Shown: one piece after another, positions 19,446-28,242 of the stretch
Numbering within the stretch: position 1 is the stretch's first letter
Layout of the letters: each line of letters starts with the position of its first letter
Assembly (NCBI GenBank): GCA_021808285.1
Contig: JAKBBV010000028.1
Location: 1-35,341 of the forward strand
DNA: 35,341 nucleotides
Source of the DNA: Pseudomonadota bacterium
Lineage (GTDB): Bacteria > Pseudomonadota > Alphaproteobacteria > Caulobacterales > Caulobacteraceae
Direction: 5' to 3'
The notes under the pieces: generated by a model
What the model saw: the letters and a program-made list of their open reading frames with translations, nothing else
What the model was told of the DNA's origin: nothing
The model's database searches: none
Made by a program: the position numbers and the translations under genes

Positions 19446-20497
19446 ATGGCGCTCGACACCGCTTCCCTTCGCATCACACCCGAGATCCTGTCGCTGATCG
19501 CCGAGATCGACGAGTTCACGGGCGCCTGGAGGGCGATCGGCCGGATCGCGCCGCAGCGGCTTTCCGGGCTGCGCCGCGTCGCGACAACGAGAGCATCGGC
19601 TCCTCGACGCGCATCGAGGGCGCCCGGCTCAGCGACCGGGAGGTCGAGGCGCTGTTGGCCAACATCCGCATCGGCGCGTTCACCACGCGCGACGAGCAGG
19701 AGGTCGCCGGCTATGCGGCGGTCATGGAGACGGTCTTTAGCGCCTATGACGCCGTCACGCTGACCGAGAACCATATCCGCCAACTCCATCGCGACCTGCT
19801 GGCCCATTCGACCAAGGACGAGCGGCGCCGCGGCTCTTACAAGACACTCTCCAACCACGTCGAAGCCTTCGACGAGGACGGCAAGAGCCTCGGTGTGGTG
19901 TTCGAGACCGCCACGCCCTTCGACACGCCGCCCCGGATGGCCGAGCTGGTCGAATGGGCGGCCGGGAGGGAGAAGGACAAGAGCCTTCACCCATTGCTGG
20001 TCATCGCGGTGTTCGTGGTGGTGTTCCTGGAGATTCACCCCTTTCAGGACGGCAACGGCCGCCTCTCACGCATCCTGACCACGCTGATGCTGCTTCGGGC
20101 CGGCTATGCCTACGTGCCTTACAGCTCGCTGGAGAGCGTGATCGAGCAGAGCAAGGAGGGCTACTACCTGTCCCTGCGGCGGACCCAAGCGACGGTCCGC
20201 ACGGCCGAACCGGATTGGAACCCTTGGCTGGAGTTCTTCCTGCGGGCGTTGCAGCGCCAGAAACAGCGGCTCGAAAGGAAGATGGAGCGCGAGCGGATCA
20301 TGCTCGCCCAGGTGCCGGAAATGTCGGTGATGATCCTGGAGCTGGCGCGCGAGCATGGCCGGGTCACGGTGGCCGAGGCCGTGAGGGTCAGCGGCGCCAG
20401 CCGCAACACGATCAAGGATCATCTGAAGGCGCTGGTCGAGCAAGGACATCTGACCTTGCACGGAGCCGGCCGGGGCGCATGGTATGGGCTTGCCTGA
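19446..20497 (+). pseudogene. fic: Fic family AMP-transferase, interrupted by a single-base frameshift
   Basis: Two overlapping frames together make one Fic protein of about 350 aa. The N-terminal part (from ATG 19446, MALDTASLRITPEIL) is in one frame and the rest in another. The switch is at about 19584-19588, where one base seems missing between GCG ACA and GAG AGC. After it come the inhibitory-helix motif STRIEG, the catalytic HPFQDGNGR (20036-20062) and a C-terminal winged-helix domain ending WYGLA. Fic enzymes transfer AMP to target proteins. The catalytic core is intact, but it has no good start of its own, so the gene is probably dead unless the base is a sequencing error or frameshifting occurs. 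Confidence 0.8.
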
Positions 20498-20643
20498 CAC
20501 GCTTGCATTCGCCGGACGCGCACCGCTCGTCCGGGCTGTCGTCTTGCTGCGCTCCGGCAAGAGAGCGGCTCCATCGGATCGGAACCCGGGCCGCCGCCTC
20601 CGGCGGAAAATCAGGCCTAGCCGGTGTTCAGAGTTCTGTACTG

Positions 20644-20657
20644 AAATTGGCGCGCCC
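20644..20657. repeat. Short imperfect copy of the tRNA-Arg 3' end
   Basis: AAATTGGCGCGCCC here matches 21773-21786 (AAATTGGCGCACCC) at 13 of 14 positions. The second copy spans the CCA end and acceptor arm of tRNA-Arg. The two copies flank the YhaV-PrlF genes. It might be an old attachment-site remnant, but it is short. Confidence 0.3.
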
Positions 20658-20772
20658 CCGTTAGCGATGATGAGAACTACCTCTACGCCATAGCCCCTTG
20701 AATTCGGCCGCGCCCTCTTAATCGCCCCACGCAGACGCCGCCCTTTCCCCTCTTCCCGGCCAGACCTAAGTC

Positions 20773-21255
20773 TCAGGCGAGCGGTCGGTGGGCTGCAAGT
20801 CGAGCGCGCGTCGGCGCCGCCTTGGCCGACGCGAGCAGCGCATCCCAATCGTCGGGTGGGTTGCCCGCCTTCAGCATCTTGGCAAACACCGCATAAGCAT
20901 CCGCGCGGCTGCCATAGGCGCGCTTTGTCTGCTCGTCGTTGACCCAGGCGAGCACGATCACTCTGGCGGTTGAGTTGAAGCGGAAGAACAGCCGGTACTG
21001 CTGGTAGAACTTCGCCCGCCGCCAGTGCTTGCGCCCCGATCCGAGCGTCTCGCCCTGCTCGAAGCGCTTGTGCGCGGGGTCGGCCGGGATGTCCTCGAAC
21101 GCCAGCTTCAGGACCGCCGCGAGCATTTTCGCGTCGCGGCCGGAGCGGTAGTCTTCCGGGTCTTTCTCGCGCGCTCGCTCGACCGCCGCCGTGAGCGCTT
21201 CGAGCTGATCCAGGAACAGCGGGTGCGCGTAGACCTCCCAGCCGCCGACCTTCAC
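20773..21255 (-). CDS. yhaV: YhaV-family toxin of a type II toxin-antitoxin system
   Basis: A 160-aa protein close to the 154-aa E. coli YhaV ribonuclease toxin, a RelE-superfamily mRNA/rRNA cleaving enzyme. Family features are GWEVYAHPLF at the N-terminus, the HWRRAKFYQQYRLFFRF core strand with basic residues, and VIVLAWVNDEQTKRAYGS, followed by a C-terminal NPPDDWDALL segment. The start is GTG at 21255, 9 nt after the antitoxin stop, in the antitoxin-first order usual for this pair. No lesion is seen, so the toxin is probably functional. It lies between a broken fic gene and tRNA-Arg. Confidence 0.93.
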   Translation of the reverse strand: MKVGGWEVYAHPLFLDQLEALTAAVERAREKDPEDYRSGRDAKMLAAVLKLAFEDIPADPAHKRFEQGETLGSGRKHWRRAKFYQQYRLFFRFNSTARVIVLAWVNDEQTKRAYGSRADAYAVFAKMLKAGNPPDDWDALLASAKAAPTRARLAAHRPLA

Positions 21256-21264
21256 GGTCTGCGC

Positions 21265-21561
21265 TCAGAGCGCCGCGTCGAGGTCGATCTCGACGCCGTC
21301 GACCAGCTCTCGGGCACGCTGAACGAGCGCGTCCGGCACGCCCTGTAGGCGCTCCGGCTTTGCAGCGATGTCGCGCTCCAACAGGTCGAGGAAACCGGCG
21401 AGCACCGGATCGTCGCTCTCCTGTTCGGGACGCCGACGGACGACCACCTCCTCGCCGCGCACCTCGTAGGCGAGGGTGTCGCCGCGACGCAGGCCAAGCG
21501 CCTCGCGCACGCCCTTCGGGATCGTGGTCTGAAACCGCTCGGTGACGGAGCTCTGAATCAT
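21265..21561 (-). CDS. prlF: PrlF-family antitoxin (AbrB/SpoVT-type)
   Basis: A 98-aa protein with an N-terminal swapped-hairpin AbrB-like DNA-binding domain (SSVTERFQTTIPKGVREALGL, then GDTLAYEV) and an acidic helical C-terminus expected to neutralise YhaV. ATG 21561 is chosen because GAGAGG precedes it and the domain starts at once; upstream in-frame codons to 21690 are non-coding. PrlF-YhaV complexes normally autorepress, and two inverted repeats lie immediately upstream. Confidence 0.92.
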   Translation of the reverse strand: MIQSSVTERFQTTIPKGVREALGLRRGDTLAYEVRGEEVVVRRRPEQESDDPVLAGFLDLLERDIAAKPERLQGVPDALVQRARELVDGVEIDLDAAL

Positions 21562-21566
21562 AATCG

Positions 21567-21598
21567 CCTCTCGACCTGAGAGGTAATGCAAATGCATT
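21567..21598 (-). promoter_or_regulatory. Two inverted repeats at the prlF-yhaV promoter
   Basis: AATGCA-AA-TGCATT (21585-21598) is a 14-bp inverted repeat and CCTCTC-GACCT-GAGAGG (21567-21583) a second. The second includes the antitoxin ribosome-binding site, so as RNA it could mask translation and as DNA serve as operator. Either fits autoregulation of a toxin-antitoxin operon. Confidence 0.5.
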
Positions 21599-21776
21599 GT
21601 GGAAACAAGTCGAATCGGTCGTGCTCTGGCGTAGGTCCGTATCGAACAGGCGCGCACGGCGGCGCGCTCCGTTGCATTCGGCTGGCTCAACCCCTTCTTA
21701 AAATGAACATCAGGGTTTTAGGGCCGAACCGGCCCAAACCAGATCGCGCTCAGACGTTGATGGTAAAAGAGAAAAT

Positions 21777-21853
21777 TGGCGCACCCGACACGATTCGAAC
21801 GTGTGACCTTTGCCTTCGGAGGGCAACGCTCTATCCAGCTGAGCTACGGGTGC
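21777..21853 (-). tRNA. tRNA-Arg (anticodon CCG)
   Basis: The reverse strand gives a complete 77-nt cloverleaf. The acceptor GCACCCG pairs with CGGGTGC. The D-arm is AGCTCAGCTGGATAGAGC, and the anticodon stem TTGCC/GGCAA holds the loop CTCCGAA with anticodon CCG. The T-arm has GTTCGAATC, and the CCA end is encoded. The anticodon reads CGG arginine codons. Its 3' end faces the toxin-antitoxin and fic genes. Confidence 0.97.
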
Positions 21854-21972
21854 ATGGGCCGTGGCGGGCTTTAGCCGATATTCGGGCCACCGCAAACCGT
21901 CTCCGCCGCACCGATTGCGAGAGTCCGCCGCCTGCCCTGGCGCTCCGACGAAGCCTCGCCGGGCAGGCGCCC

Positions 21973-22815
21973 TTACTGCTTGTGCGCGGTCTGGACGATC
22001 ACCTCGCCGGTCAGGAGGTCCTGGTCGGTGGTGGTCAGGGTCACGTCGTCGGGCGAAATCACCATGGTGAAGACGTCGGACTTCCGGCCGCCGCGCCAGT
22101 CCGTTTCCACATAGTGGCGATCGTCCAGTCTCCGCACCGAGACCTGAGTGTGGCCGGGATCGTTGGTCTGGGCCGCCAGGGCGCCGTTGAACGGGGCGTC
22201 ATAGGTCATGCCTGCGCCGTTGCTCCATTCCAGGCGATCGCCCAGGTCACGAAAACGGTTGAGCTGAAAACCGGACTCGGTGCGGTCGAGCTTCTGGCGC
22301 CGCCAGGTTCCCGACAGCGGCAGGTCGCCCGGGGGCGCGGGCCCGTCGCGGGAGAAAGTGACGCTGAAATTAAGGTCCTCGCCCCCCTTGGGCAGAAGAC
22401 GATAGCGCGACTCGGTCAGGGTCTGGGCGTCCGGGGACAAGGTCCATCGGGTGCGCGCCACCGGACGTCCGCCGCGATAGACCGTCGTCTCCACGACGCC
22501 CGGTCCGATCACCTTGGCCGAAATCGAATCCCCCGGCCCCTGGCCGGAGGCCAAGGGGTGCGGGGCGCCGTCGACCAGCGTCGTCAGACCGCCTCGGTCA
22601 GAGAGGTGAAAGAACTGCGTCGCGCTCACGGTCAGGGTTTCAGGCCGGCCCATCCAGCGCACGGAGGAGAGGTCCGTCACCCAGACCCCATCGATCGGCC
22701 GCGCTTCGGCCAGCCCCGGACCGAGCAGGGCGCAGCCCATAAGCGCCGCGACGGCTGTCCACGGCGGCCAGCGCTCGCCCCGACGTCCTCCACCGTCATT
22801 CCACCGCCCAGACAT
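21973..22815 (-). CDS. Exported protein of unknown function with two similar halves
   Basis: A 280-aa protein with a signal peptide (hydrophobic residues about 20-36, then AEA-R). The mature part appears to hold two related beta-rich units. [23 protein letters not shown] and SPDAQTLT in the first parallel [22 protein letters not shown] and SPDDVTLT in the second, suggesting an internal duplication with a lipocalin-like style. I do not recognise a named family. The start at 22815 has only a weak AGCGGGG upstream. It is divergent from pdxH. Confidence 0.75.
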   Translation of the reverse strand: MSGRWNDGGGRRGERWPPWTAVAALMGCALLGPGLAEARPIDGVWVTDLSSVRWMGRPETLTVSATQFFHLSDRGGLTTLVDGAPHPLASGQGPGDSISAKVIGPGVVETTVYRGGRPVARTRWTLSPDAQTLTESRYRLLPKGGEDLNFSVTFSRDGPAPPGDLPLSGTWRRQKLDRTESGFQLNRFRDLGDRLEWSNGAGMTYDAPFNGALAAQTNDPGHTQVSVRRLDDRHYVETDWRGGRKSDVFTMVISPDDVTLTTTDQDLLTGEVIVQTAHKQ

Positions 22816-22990
22816 GCCCCGCTACCCACCCGCAAGGATGATGACGCCATCCCGACACCTAAACGGAATTGGCGTGATTTGGTTCAAATGTCCTCGATCG
22901 CAACCCCTCGGCCGCCTCCGGATCCCGTCGCGGAGGTCGCGGCGGGGTCCCGCCGGCGCCGCGGACATGCTAAACCCCTTTCCAGCGCCC

Positions 22991-23656
22991 ATGACCCACG
23001 CCTCCCTGATCCCCCCCTCCCCGGCCGAGGACGACTATCTAGACGCCGTGGCCACGTCCCCGCCTCAACCCCAGATCGAGGGTGAGGACCCTTTCGTCCT
23101 GTTCGCCGAGTGGCTGGAGGCGGCCCAGGCCAAGGAGGTCAACGATCCCAACGCCATGTGCCTCGCCACGGTGGACGCCGAGGGCCTGCCCGACGCGCGC
23201 ATGGTGCTGCTCAAGGGGCTCGATGAGCGGGGTTTCGTCTTTTACACCAATCGCCTCAGCGCCAAGGGGCGCGAGCTGGACGCCCACCCCAAAGCGGCCC
23301 TCAGCTTCCACTGGAAGTCGCTGCGCCGCGCGGTGCGGGTTCGCGGCGAGGTCGAGACCACGACGGACGCGGAGGCCGACGCCTATTTCGCCACTCGCGC
23401 GCGGTCGGCGCGGATCGGCGCCTGGGCCTCGAAGCAGTCGCAGCCTCTGGAAGAGCGCCTGGCCCTGGAAAAGCGGATCGCCGCGGAGGGCGCTCGGTTC
23501 GGCCTGGGCGCCGTGCCCCGACCGCCGCACTGGATCGGCTATCGCGTCCTGCCCCACTCCATCGAGTTCTGGCGCGACCGGCCTTTCCGGCTGCACGAGC
23601 GGCTGGTTTTCGCCCGCACGGCGACAGGCTGGACCCAGGCGCGGCTATATCCTTAG
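22991..23656 (+). CDS. pdxH: Pyridoxamine 5'-phosphate oxidase
   Basis: A 221-aa FMN enzyme that oxidises pyridoxine/pyridoxamine phosphate to pyridoxal 5'-phosphate. Family landmarks are [23 protein letters not shown], the FMN-binding [38 protein letters not shown] region, [15 protein letters not shown]-like phosphate binding, and the C-terminal [11 protein letters not shown]...EFW followed by RLYP. Start 22991 ([11 protein letters not shown]) gives the usual length; ATG 22967 is an alternative, and neither has a clear Shine-Dalgarno. Open frame upstream to 22814 overlaps the divergent gene and is not coding. Confidence 0.95.
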   Translation: MTHASLIPPSPAEDDYLDAVATSPPQPQIEGEDPFVLFAEWLEAAQAKEVNDPNAMCLATVDAEGLPDARMVLLKGLDERGFVFYTNRLSAKGRELDAHPKAALSFHWKSLRRAVRVRGEVETTTDAEADAYFATRARSARIGAWASKQSQPLEERLALEKRIAAEGARFGLGAVPRPPHWIGYRVLPHSIEFWRDRPFRLHERLVFARTATGWTQARLYP

Positions 23657-23713
23657 GCCGCGACCAGCGGCGCCGTCGCCCGGTCGGACGCGGCCAGAAC
23701 CATGGACCCCTTT

Positions 23714-23727
23714 GCGCGCCGGCGCGC
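23714..23727. repeat. 14-bp perfect palindrome between pdxH and the acyl-CoA synthetase gene
   Basis: GCGCGCCGGCGCGC is self-complementary and follows a CTTT. It could help terminate pdxH or be a regulator site; GC-rich sequence makes chance plausible. Confidence 0.4.
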
Positions 23728-23810
23728 TGAACCTTAAAGATCAGGCGAGCGGATCTCGGGGTCGCGAAAGGCGCCTAAGCGGAAACCCGCGCGGAGGATG
23801 AGGAGACGCC

Positions 23811-25466
<1,656 letters not shown>

Positions 25467-25473
25467 GGGGCGA

Positions 25474-26376
25474 TCAGCCCGCCAGACGATAAACGCTCTC
25501 CAGCGCCGCCTCTCCCTCGGCGACAGCCTCGCCGCGCCGGACGAGCTCGATCAGATGCGCGTGCAAGGAGCGCGCGGCGGCCGGCCAGAGGCGGGAGTCC
25601 ACGCCGGCATAGAGGACCGGGACCATGTCGCGGATATGGAGGACCCCCGCGCCGAGCTGGGCCAGGACCTGCCTCTCGCGCTCGCGCCGGTGCTCGGCAT
25701 AGGCGGCGATGAAGGGGTCGACCTCGCGGATGGGCGGGCCGTGGGTCGGCCACAGAGTGGCGAATCCGCGGCCGCGGATCAGATCGAGGCTGGCGAAATA
25801 ATCGCCCATGTCGCCGTCCGGCGGGGTGATGACGGTGGTCGACCAGCCCATGATGTGGTCGCCGCTGAAGAGCGCGTTTTCCTCCTGCAGGGCATAGCAG
25901 ATATGGTTGGAGGTGTGACCGGGCGTGGGAATCGCCTCCAGGGTCCAGCCCTCACCCGCGATCACGGCCCCGCCGCAAACCGAGATATCGGGGGTAAAGG
26001 CGTCATGGCCGGCCTCGGTCTTCACCTCCTCCACGCCCGCCCCTCCGGCCGCCGAGGGGGAGACGGCGCAGCCATAGACCGGGGCGCCGGTCGCGGCTGA
26101 CAGGGCCCGCGCCAGAGGCGAGTGGTCGGCGTGGTGATGGGTCACGAGGATGTGGCTGACGCGCTCGCCGGCGAGGGCGGCCAGGAGAGCAGCCAGGTGA
26201 TCCTCCATTTCCGGCCCGGGGTCGATCACCGCGACGGCGCCGCGTCCGACGATATAGGTGCCCGTGCCCTTGAAGGTGAAAGGACCGGGATTGGCGGCCG
26301 TGACCCTTCGGATCAGCGGCGAGACCTGATCGCAGCGCCCGTATTCTAGGTCCATCTCGCGAACGAACGGGATCAT
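25474..26376 (-). CDS. Metallo-beta-lactamase-fold hydrolase (LACTB2-like)
   Basis: A 300-aa MBL-fold protein with the metal site HHHADH (H80, H82, D84, H85), PTPGHTSNH, FSGDHIMGWSTT and a final PTHGPP. A C-terminal winged-helix-like tail (from about 235) matches LACTB2-type members, which include nucleases and thioester hydrolases. GGAGG sits 7 nt upstream of ATG 26376; the frame continues to 26409 without support. Adjacent to an acyl-CoA ligase, but convergent, so not an operon. The substrate is open. Confidence 0.88.
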   Translation of the reverse strand: MIPFVREMDLEYGRCDQVSPLIRRVTAANPGPFTFKGTGTYIVGRGAVAVIDPGPEMEDHLAALLAALAGERVSHILVTHHHADHSPLARALSAATGAPVYGCAVSPSAAGGAGVEEVKTEAGHDAFTPDISVCGGAVIAGEGWTLEAIPTPGHTSNHICYALQEENALFSGDHIMGWSTTVITPPDGDMGDYFASLDLIRGRGFATLWPTHGPPIREVDPFIAAYAEHRRERERQVLAQLGAGVLHIRDMVPVLYAGVDSRLWPAAARSLHAHLIELVRRGEAVAEGEAALESVYRLAG

Positions 26377-26522
26377 CGACGTCCTCCCCGGACACAAAGA
26401 CGGACACAAAAATGCGACGCAACCGCGTCCAAATGAGGCGATCGGGTCGAGATTGGGTTGTCAGCAGCGCGCCAAGTCCCGAAGATCGGCCAGAACTTTA
26501 GGATTGCCTAGGAGTGATAAGG

Positions 26523-26828
26523 ATGAAATTCGCCCTCAGCATCGCCGCCGGCGCCCTGCTCTTGGCCGCCGCCGCCCAGGCCCAGCCGGTCAATGGCGCG
26601 CCCAACAGCCTGACAGTGCCGACGACGGCCACGTCGAGCCCCGCCGTTCCGCCCCAGGTCCCCGGCCCGGCGGGCGACAAGAAGAAGGACCCCGTGATCT
26701 GCAAGCATCAGGAGGAGATCGGGTCACGCCTGGGCGGCAAGAGCATCTGCATGCGAAAGTCGCAATGGGCGCAGCAGGCGTATGACGCTCAGCACGACAC
26801 CCAGCTGTTCCAGCAGCAGCCGCACTGA
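26523..26828 (+). CDS. Small exported protein with CKxxxExGSRL motif
   Basis: A 101-aa protein with a signal peptide ending AAAQA-Q (about residue 20). A Pro/Thr-rich stretch leads to a conserved-looking motif with two cysteines, C60 and C76 (ICKHQEEIGSRLGG, then CMRKSQW), and a Gln-rich tail. Similar small secreted proteins are common in Caulobacterales and Sphingomonadales; none has a function I can name. ATG 26523 follows AGGAG; GTG at 26514 is an alternative. It is divergent from the MBL gene. Confidence 0.75.
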   Translation: MKFALSIAAGALLLAAAAQAQPVNGAPNSLTVPTTATSSPAVPPQVPGPAGDKKKDPVICKHQEEIGSRLGGKSICMRKSQWAQQAYDAQHDTQLFQQQPH

Positions 26829-26867
26829 GCGGCTGAACCGGGCGGCGCGTCCTACCCTGTCAGGCGA

Positions 26868-27269
26868 TCACTCGCCCAGAACCACGCTGAGGTCGTAGCC
26901 GGCCGCGGCGCCGCGGCGTCGCAGGTCATCGTGGTCGTCACGGTCAGCGCGGCCGAGCGCCCAGGTCAGGATCGAGCGCGTGCCCGATCGGCAAAAGGCC
27001 AGGGTCTTGCCGCCAGCGTCGCAGGCGGCGCGCATGGCATCCACCTGGGCGGCTTGCGGCCGTCCGGCGACCGGGATGGCGATATAACCGAGCCCAGCGG
27101 CGCGGGCGGCGGCCTCGATCTGCGCCCCGGCCGGCTGATCCGGCCCCTCCCCATCGGGGCGGTTGTTGATGATCAGGGCGATGCCGAGCGCCCTGGCCGT
27201 CTCGATATCCTCTGGGCGGATCTGGGGCGAGACCCAGAAAGCGTCGGTCACCTGGCGAAAGTCGGGCAT
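26868..27269 (-). CDS. DUF442/TIGR01244-type phosphatase-like or sulfurtransferase domain protein
   Basis: A 133-aa protein of the family often fused to rhodanese or MBL domains (Blh-like). The catalytic-type Cys is C93 in AFCRSGTRS. The spacing is one residue shorter than in the classic CX5R tyrosine phosphatase loop, as is usual for this family. N-terminal VTDAFWVSPQIRPEDI and INNRPDGEG also fit. AAGGAG lies 5 nt upstream of ATG 27269. A role in sulfide or persulfide metabolism is possible. It lies upstream of nothing in the same direction; the next minus-strand gene is 32 nt before it. Confidence 0.85.
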   Translation of the reverse strand: MPDFRQVTDAFWVSPQIRPEDIETARALGIALIINNRPDGEGPDQPAGAQIEAAARAAGLGYIAIPVAGRPQAAQVDAMRAACDAGGKTLAFCRSGTRSILTWALGRADRDDHDDLRRRGAAAGYDLSVVLGE

Positions 27270-27301
27270 GCGTCTCCTTGTCCTGCTGGAAGCGAGGGGG
27301 G

Positions 27302-27835
27302 CTACTGGATTCGGCGGGCGCGAATGGCCTCCTGGCCGTCCACCTTGAGGAAGAAGCTGCCGAGCGTGCCCCTTTTGATCAGCACGGACGAGCCGGGATG
27401 GGGGTCGTGGGACAGCTCGAAGTCGTCCGTCTGGTCCCACACCGCGCCGTCATCGAGGGTCAGCAGCCAATGGCCGTCCTGATCGTGGCCGACGCGAGCG
27501 ACCTTGGCGGTGATCTGGTCCTCACCCTCACCTTTTTCGCCGCGGTCGAAGATGTCGAGGGACGGCAGGGTGAGCCCGAAGGTCTGACGGCGAACCGCCT
27601 TTCTCTGTGACCTGTCGATTGTCATGAGATCGCCAGCGGACTGGGCCGCCTGCATGGCCGCCACGGTCTTGTCGTAGCAGGCGAGGCGCTGGGCATCGTC
27701 GGCGATCGCTCGGCAATCCGTGACCGCTTTCACCGCCGCGGCGGTGGCCGCAGGCCGGGGCGCAGCCCGCGCCGTTCCGGCGCATACCGTCGCCATGAGC
27801 CCCATCAGGACCAGGCTGTGGAAGTTGGACCTCAT
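27302..27835 (-). CDS. Exported protein of unknown function with CxxI-RLACYD motif
   Basis: A 177-aa protein with a signal peptide ending TARA-A (about residue 24). The mature N-terminus has DCRAIADDAQRLACYD with C41 and C53, a motif shared by many small envelope proteins. A predicted beta-rich C-terminal half follows (WLLTLDDGAVWDQTDDF and SSVLIKRGTLGSFFLKVDG). AAAGG precedes ATG 27835. It probably shares a transcript with the DUF442-type gene 32 nt downstream. Function unknown. Confidence 0.78.
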   Translation of the reverse strand: MRSNFHSLVLMGLMATVCAGTARAAPRPAATAAAVKAVTDCRAIADDAQRLACYDKTVAAMQAAQSAGDLMTIDRSQRKAVRRQTFGLTLPSLDIFDRGEKGEGEDQITAKVARVGHDQDGHWLLTLDDGAVWDQTDDFELSHDPHPGSSVLIKRGTLGSFFLKVDGQEAIRARRIQ

Positions 27836-27950
27836 GCGGCGCCTTTCTGGGTTCGGAGGGGGCGGCCCCGTCGTCGTCCCCCTCAATCTAGCCCAATCGC
27901 GGCGACATTGGCGCGGACTATTTCTGCGCTGTGCGCTCTAGTTATATGTC

Positions 27951-27996
27951 CGTAATTTTCGCAACTGTCGCGCTTTATTTCGTAATGTGTCGTAAT
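27951..27996. repeat. Three CGTAAT repeats phased at 30 and 10 bp
   Basis: CGTAAT starts at 27951, 27981 and 27991, spaced three and one helical turns, so all three lie on one DNA face. They lie about 250-290 nt upstream of the receptor start. They may be regulator-binding half-sites. Confidence 0.4.
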
Positions 27997-28054
27997 ATAT
28001 GCTCCCGTTTGCAAGTATTGGGCATCCTAATTCAATAGCGTAACTTGCTATATC

Positions 28055-28072
28055 TGTGACTGAAAAGTGACA
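28055..28072. promoter_or_regulatory. PhoB-box-like direct repeat upstream of the first receptor
   Basis: TGTGACTGAAAAGTGACA contains GTGAC twice with an 11-bp period. On the reverse strand it reads ATGTCAC-TTTT-CAGTCAC, similar to the PHO box (CTGTCAT-N4-CTGTCAY). A near copy (16 of 18) is placed likewise before the second receptor. It lies 188 nt before the start codon. Confidence 0.5.
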
Positions 28073-28242
28073 TATGCGGTCTGATGTTGGCGAGAAGCTG
28101 TCCTTCTCGTTGACCATACTTCTTACACGTCGATATCTACGGCGAGTCGGGGTCGTCGACCCTGAATTGCCATGGCTACCGCGCCGCCACCCCGCCAGGG
28201 TCTGAAAAGGCGTCGCGGACCGACAATCGGAGGGATTAACAC

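Larger units (their letters stand above)
27836..28242. other. AT-rich upstream region of the first TonB-dependent receptor gene
   Basis: No gene is supported here. About 27935-28080 is strikingly AT-rich against the rest of the window. It holds the CGTAAT repeats, a PhoB-box-like element and a perfect hairpin CGAGAAG-CTGTC-CTTCTCG (28091-28109), listed separately where useful. A TTGACC hexamer (28110-28115) directly follows the hairpin, but no good -10 is seen. Confidence 0.6.

Noticed and set aside
26003-26422. Overlapping reverse-strand frame at the MBL gene 5' end
   Set aside because: It is out of frame with the clear HxHxDH hydrolase and has shadow-type composition.
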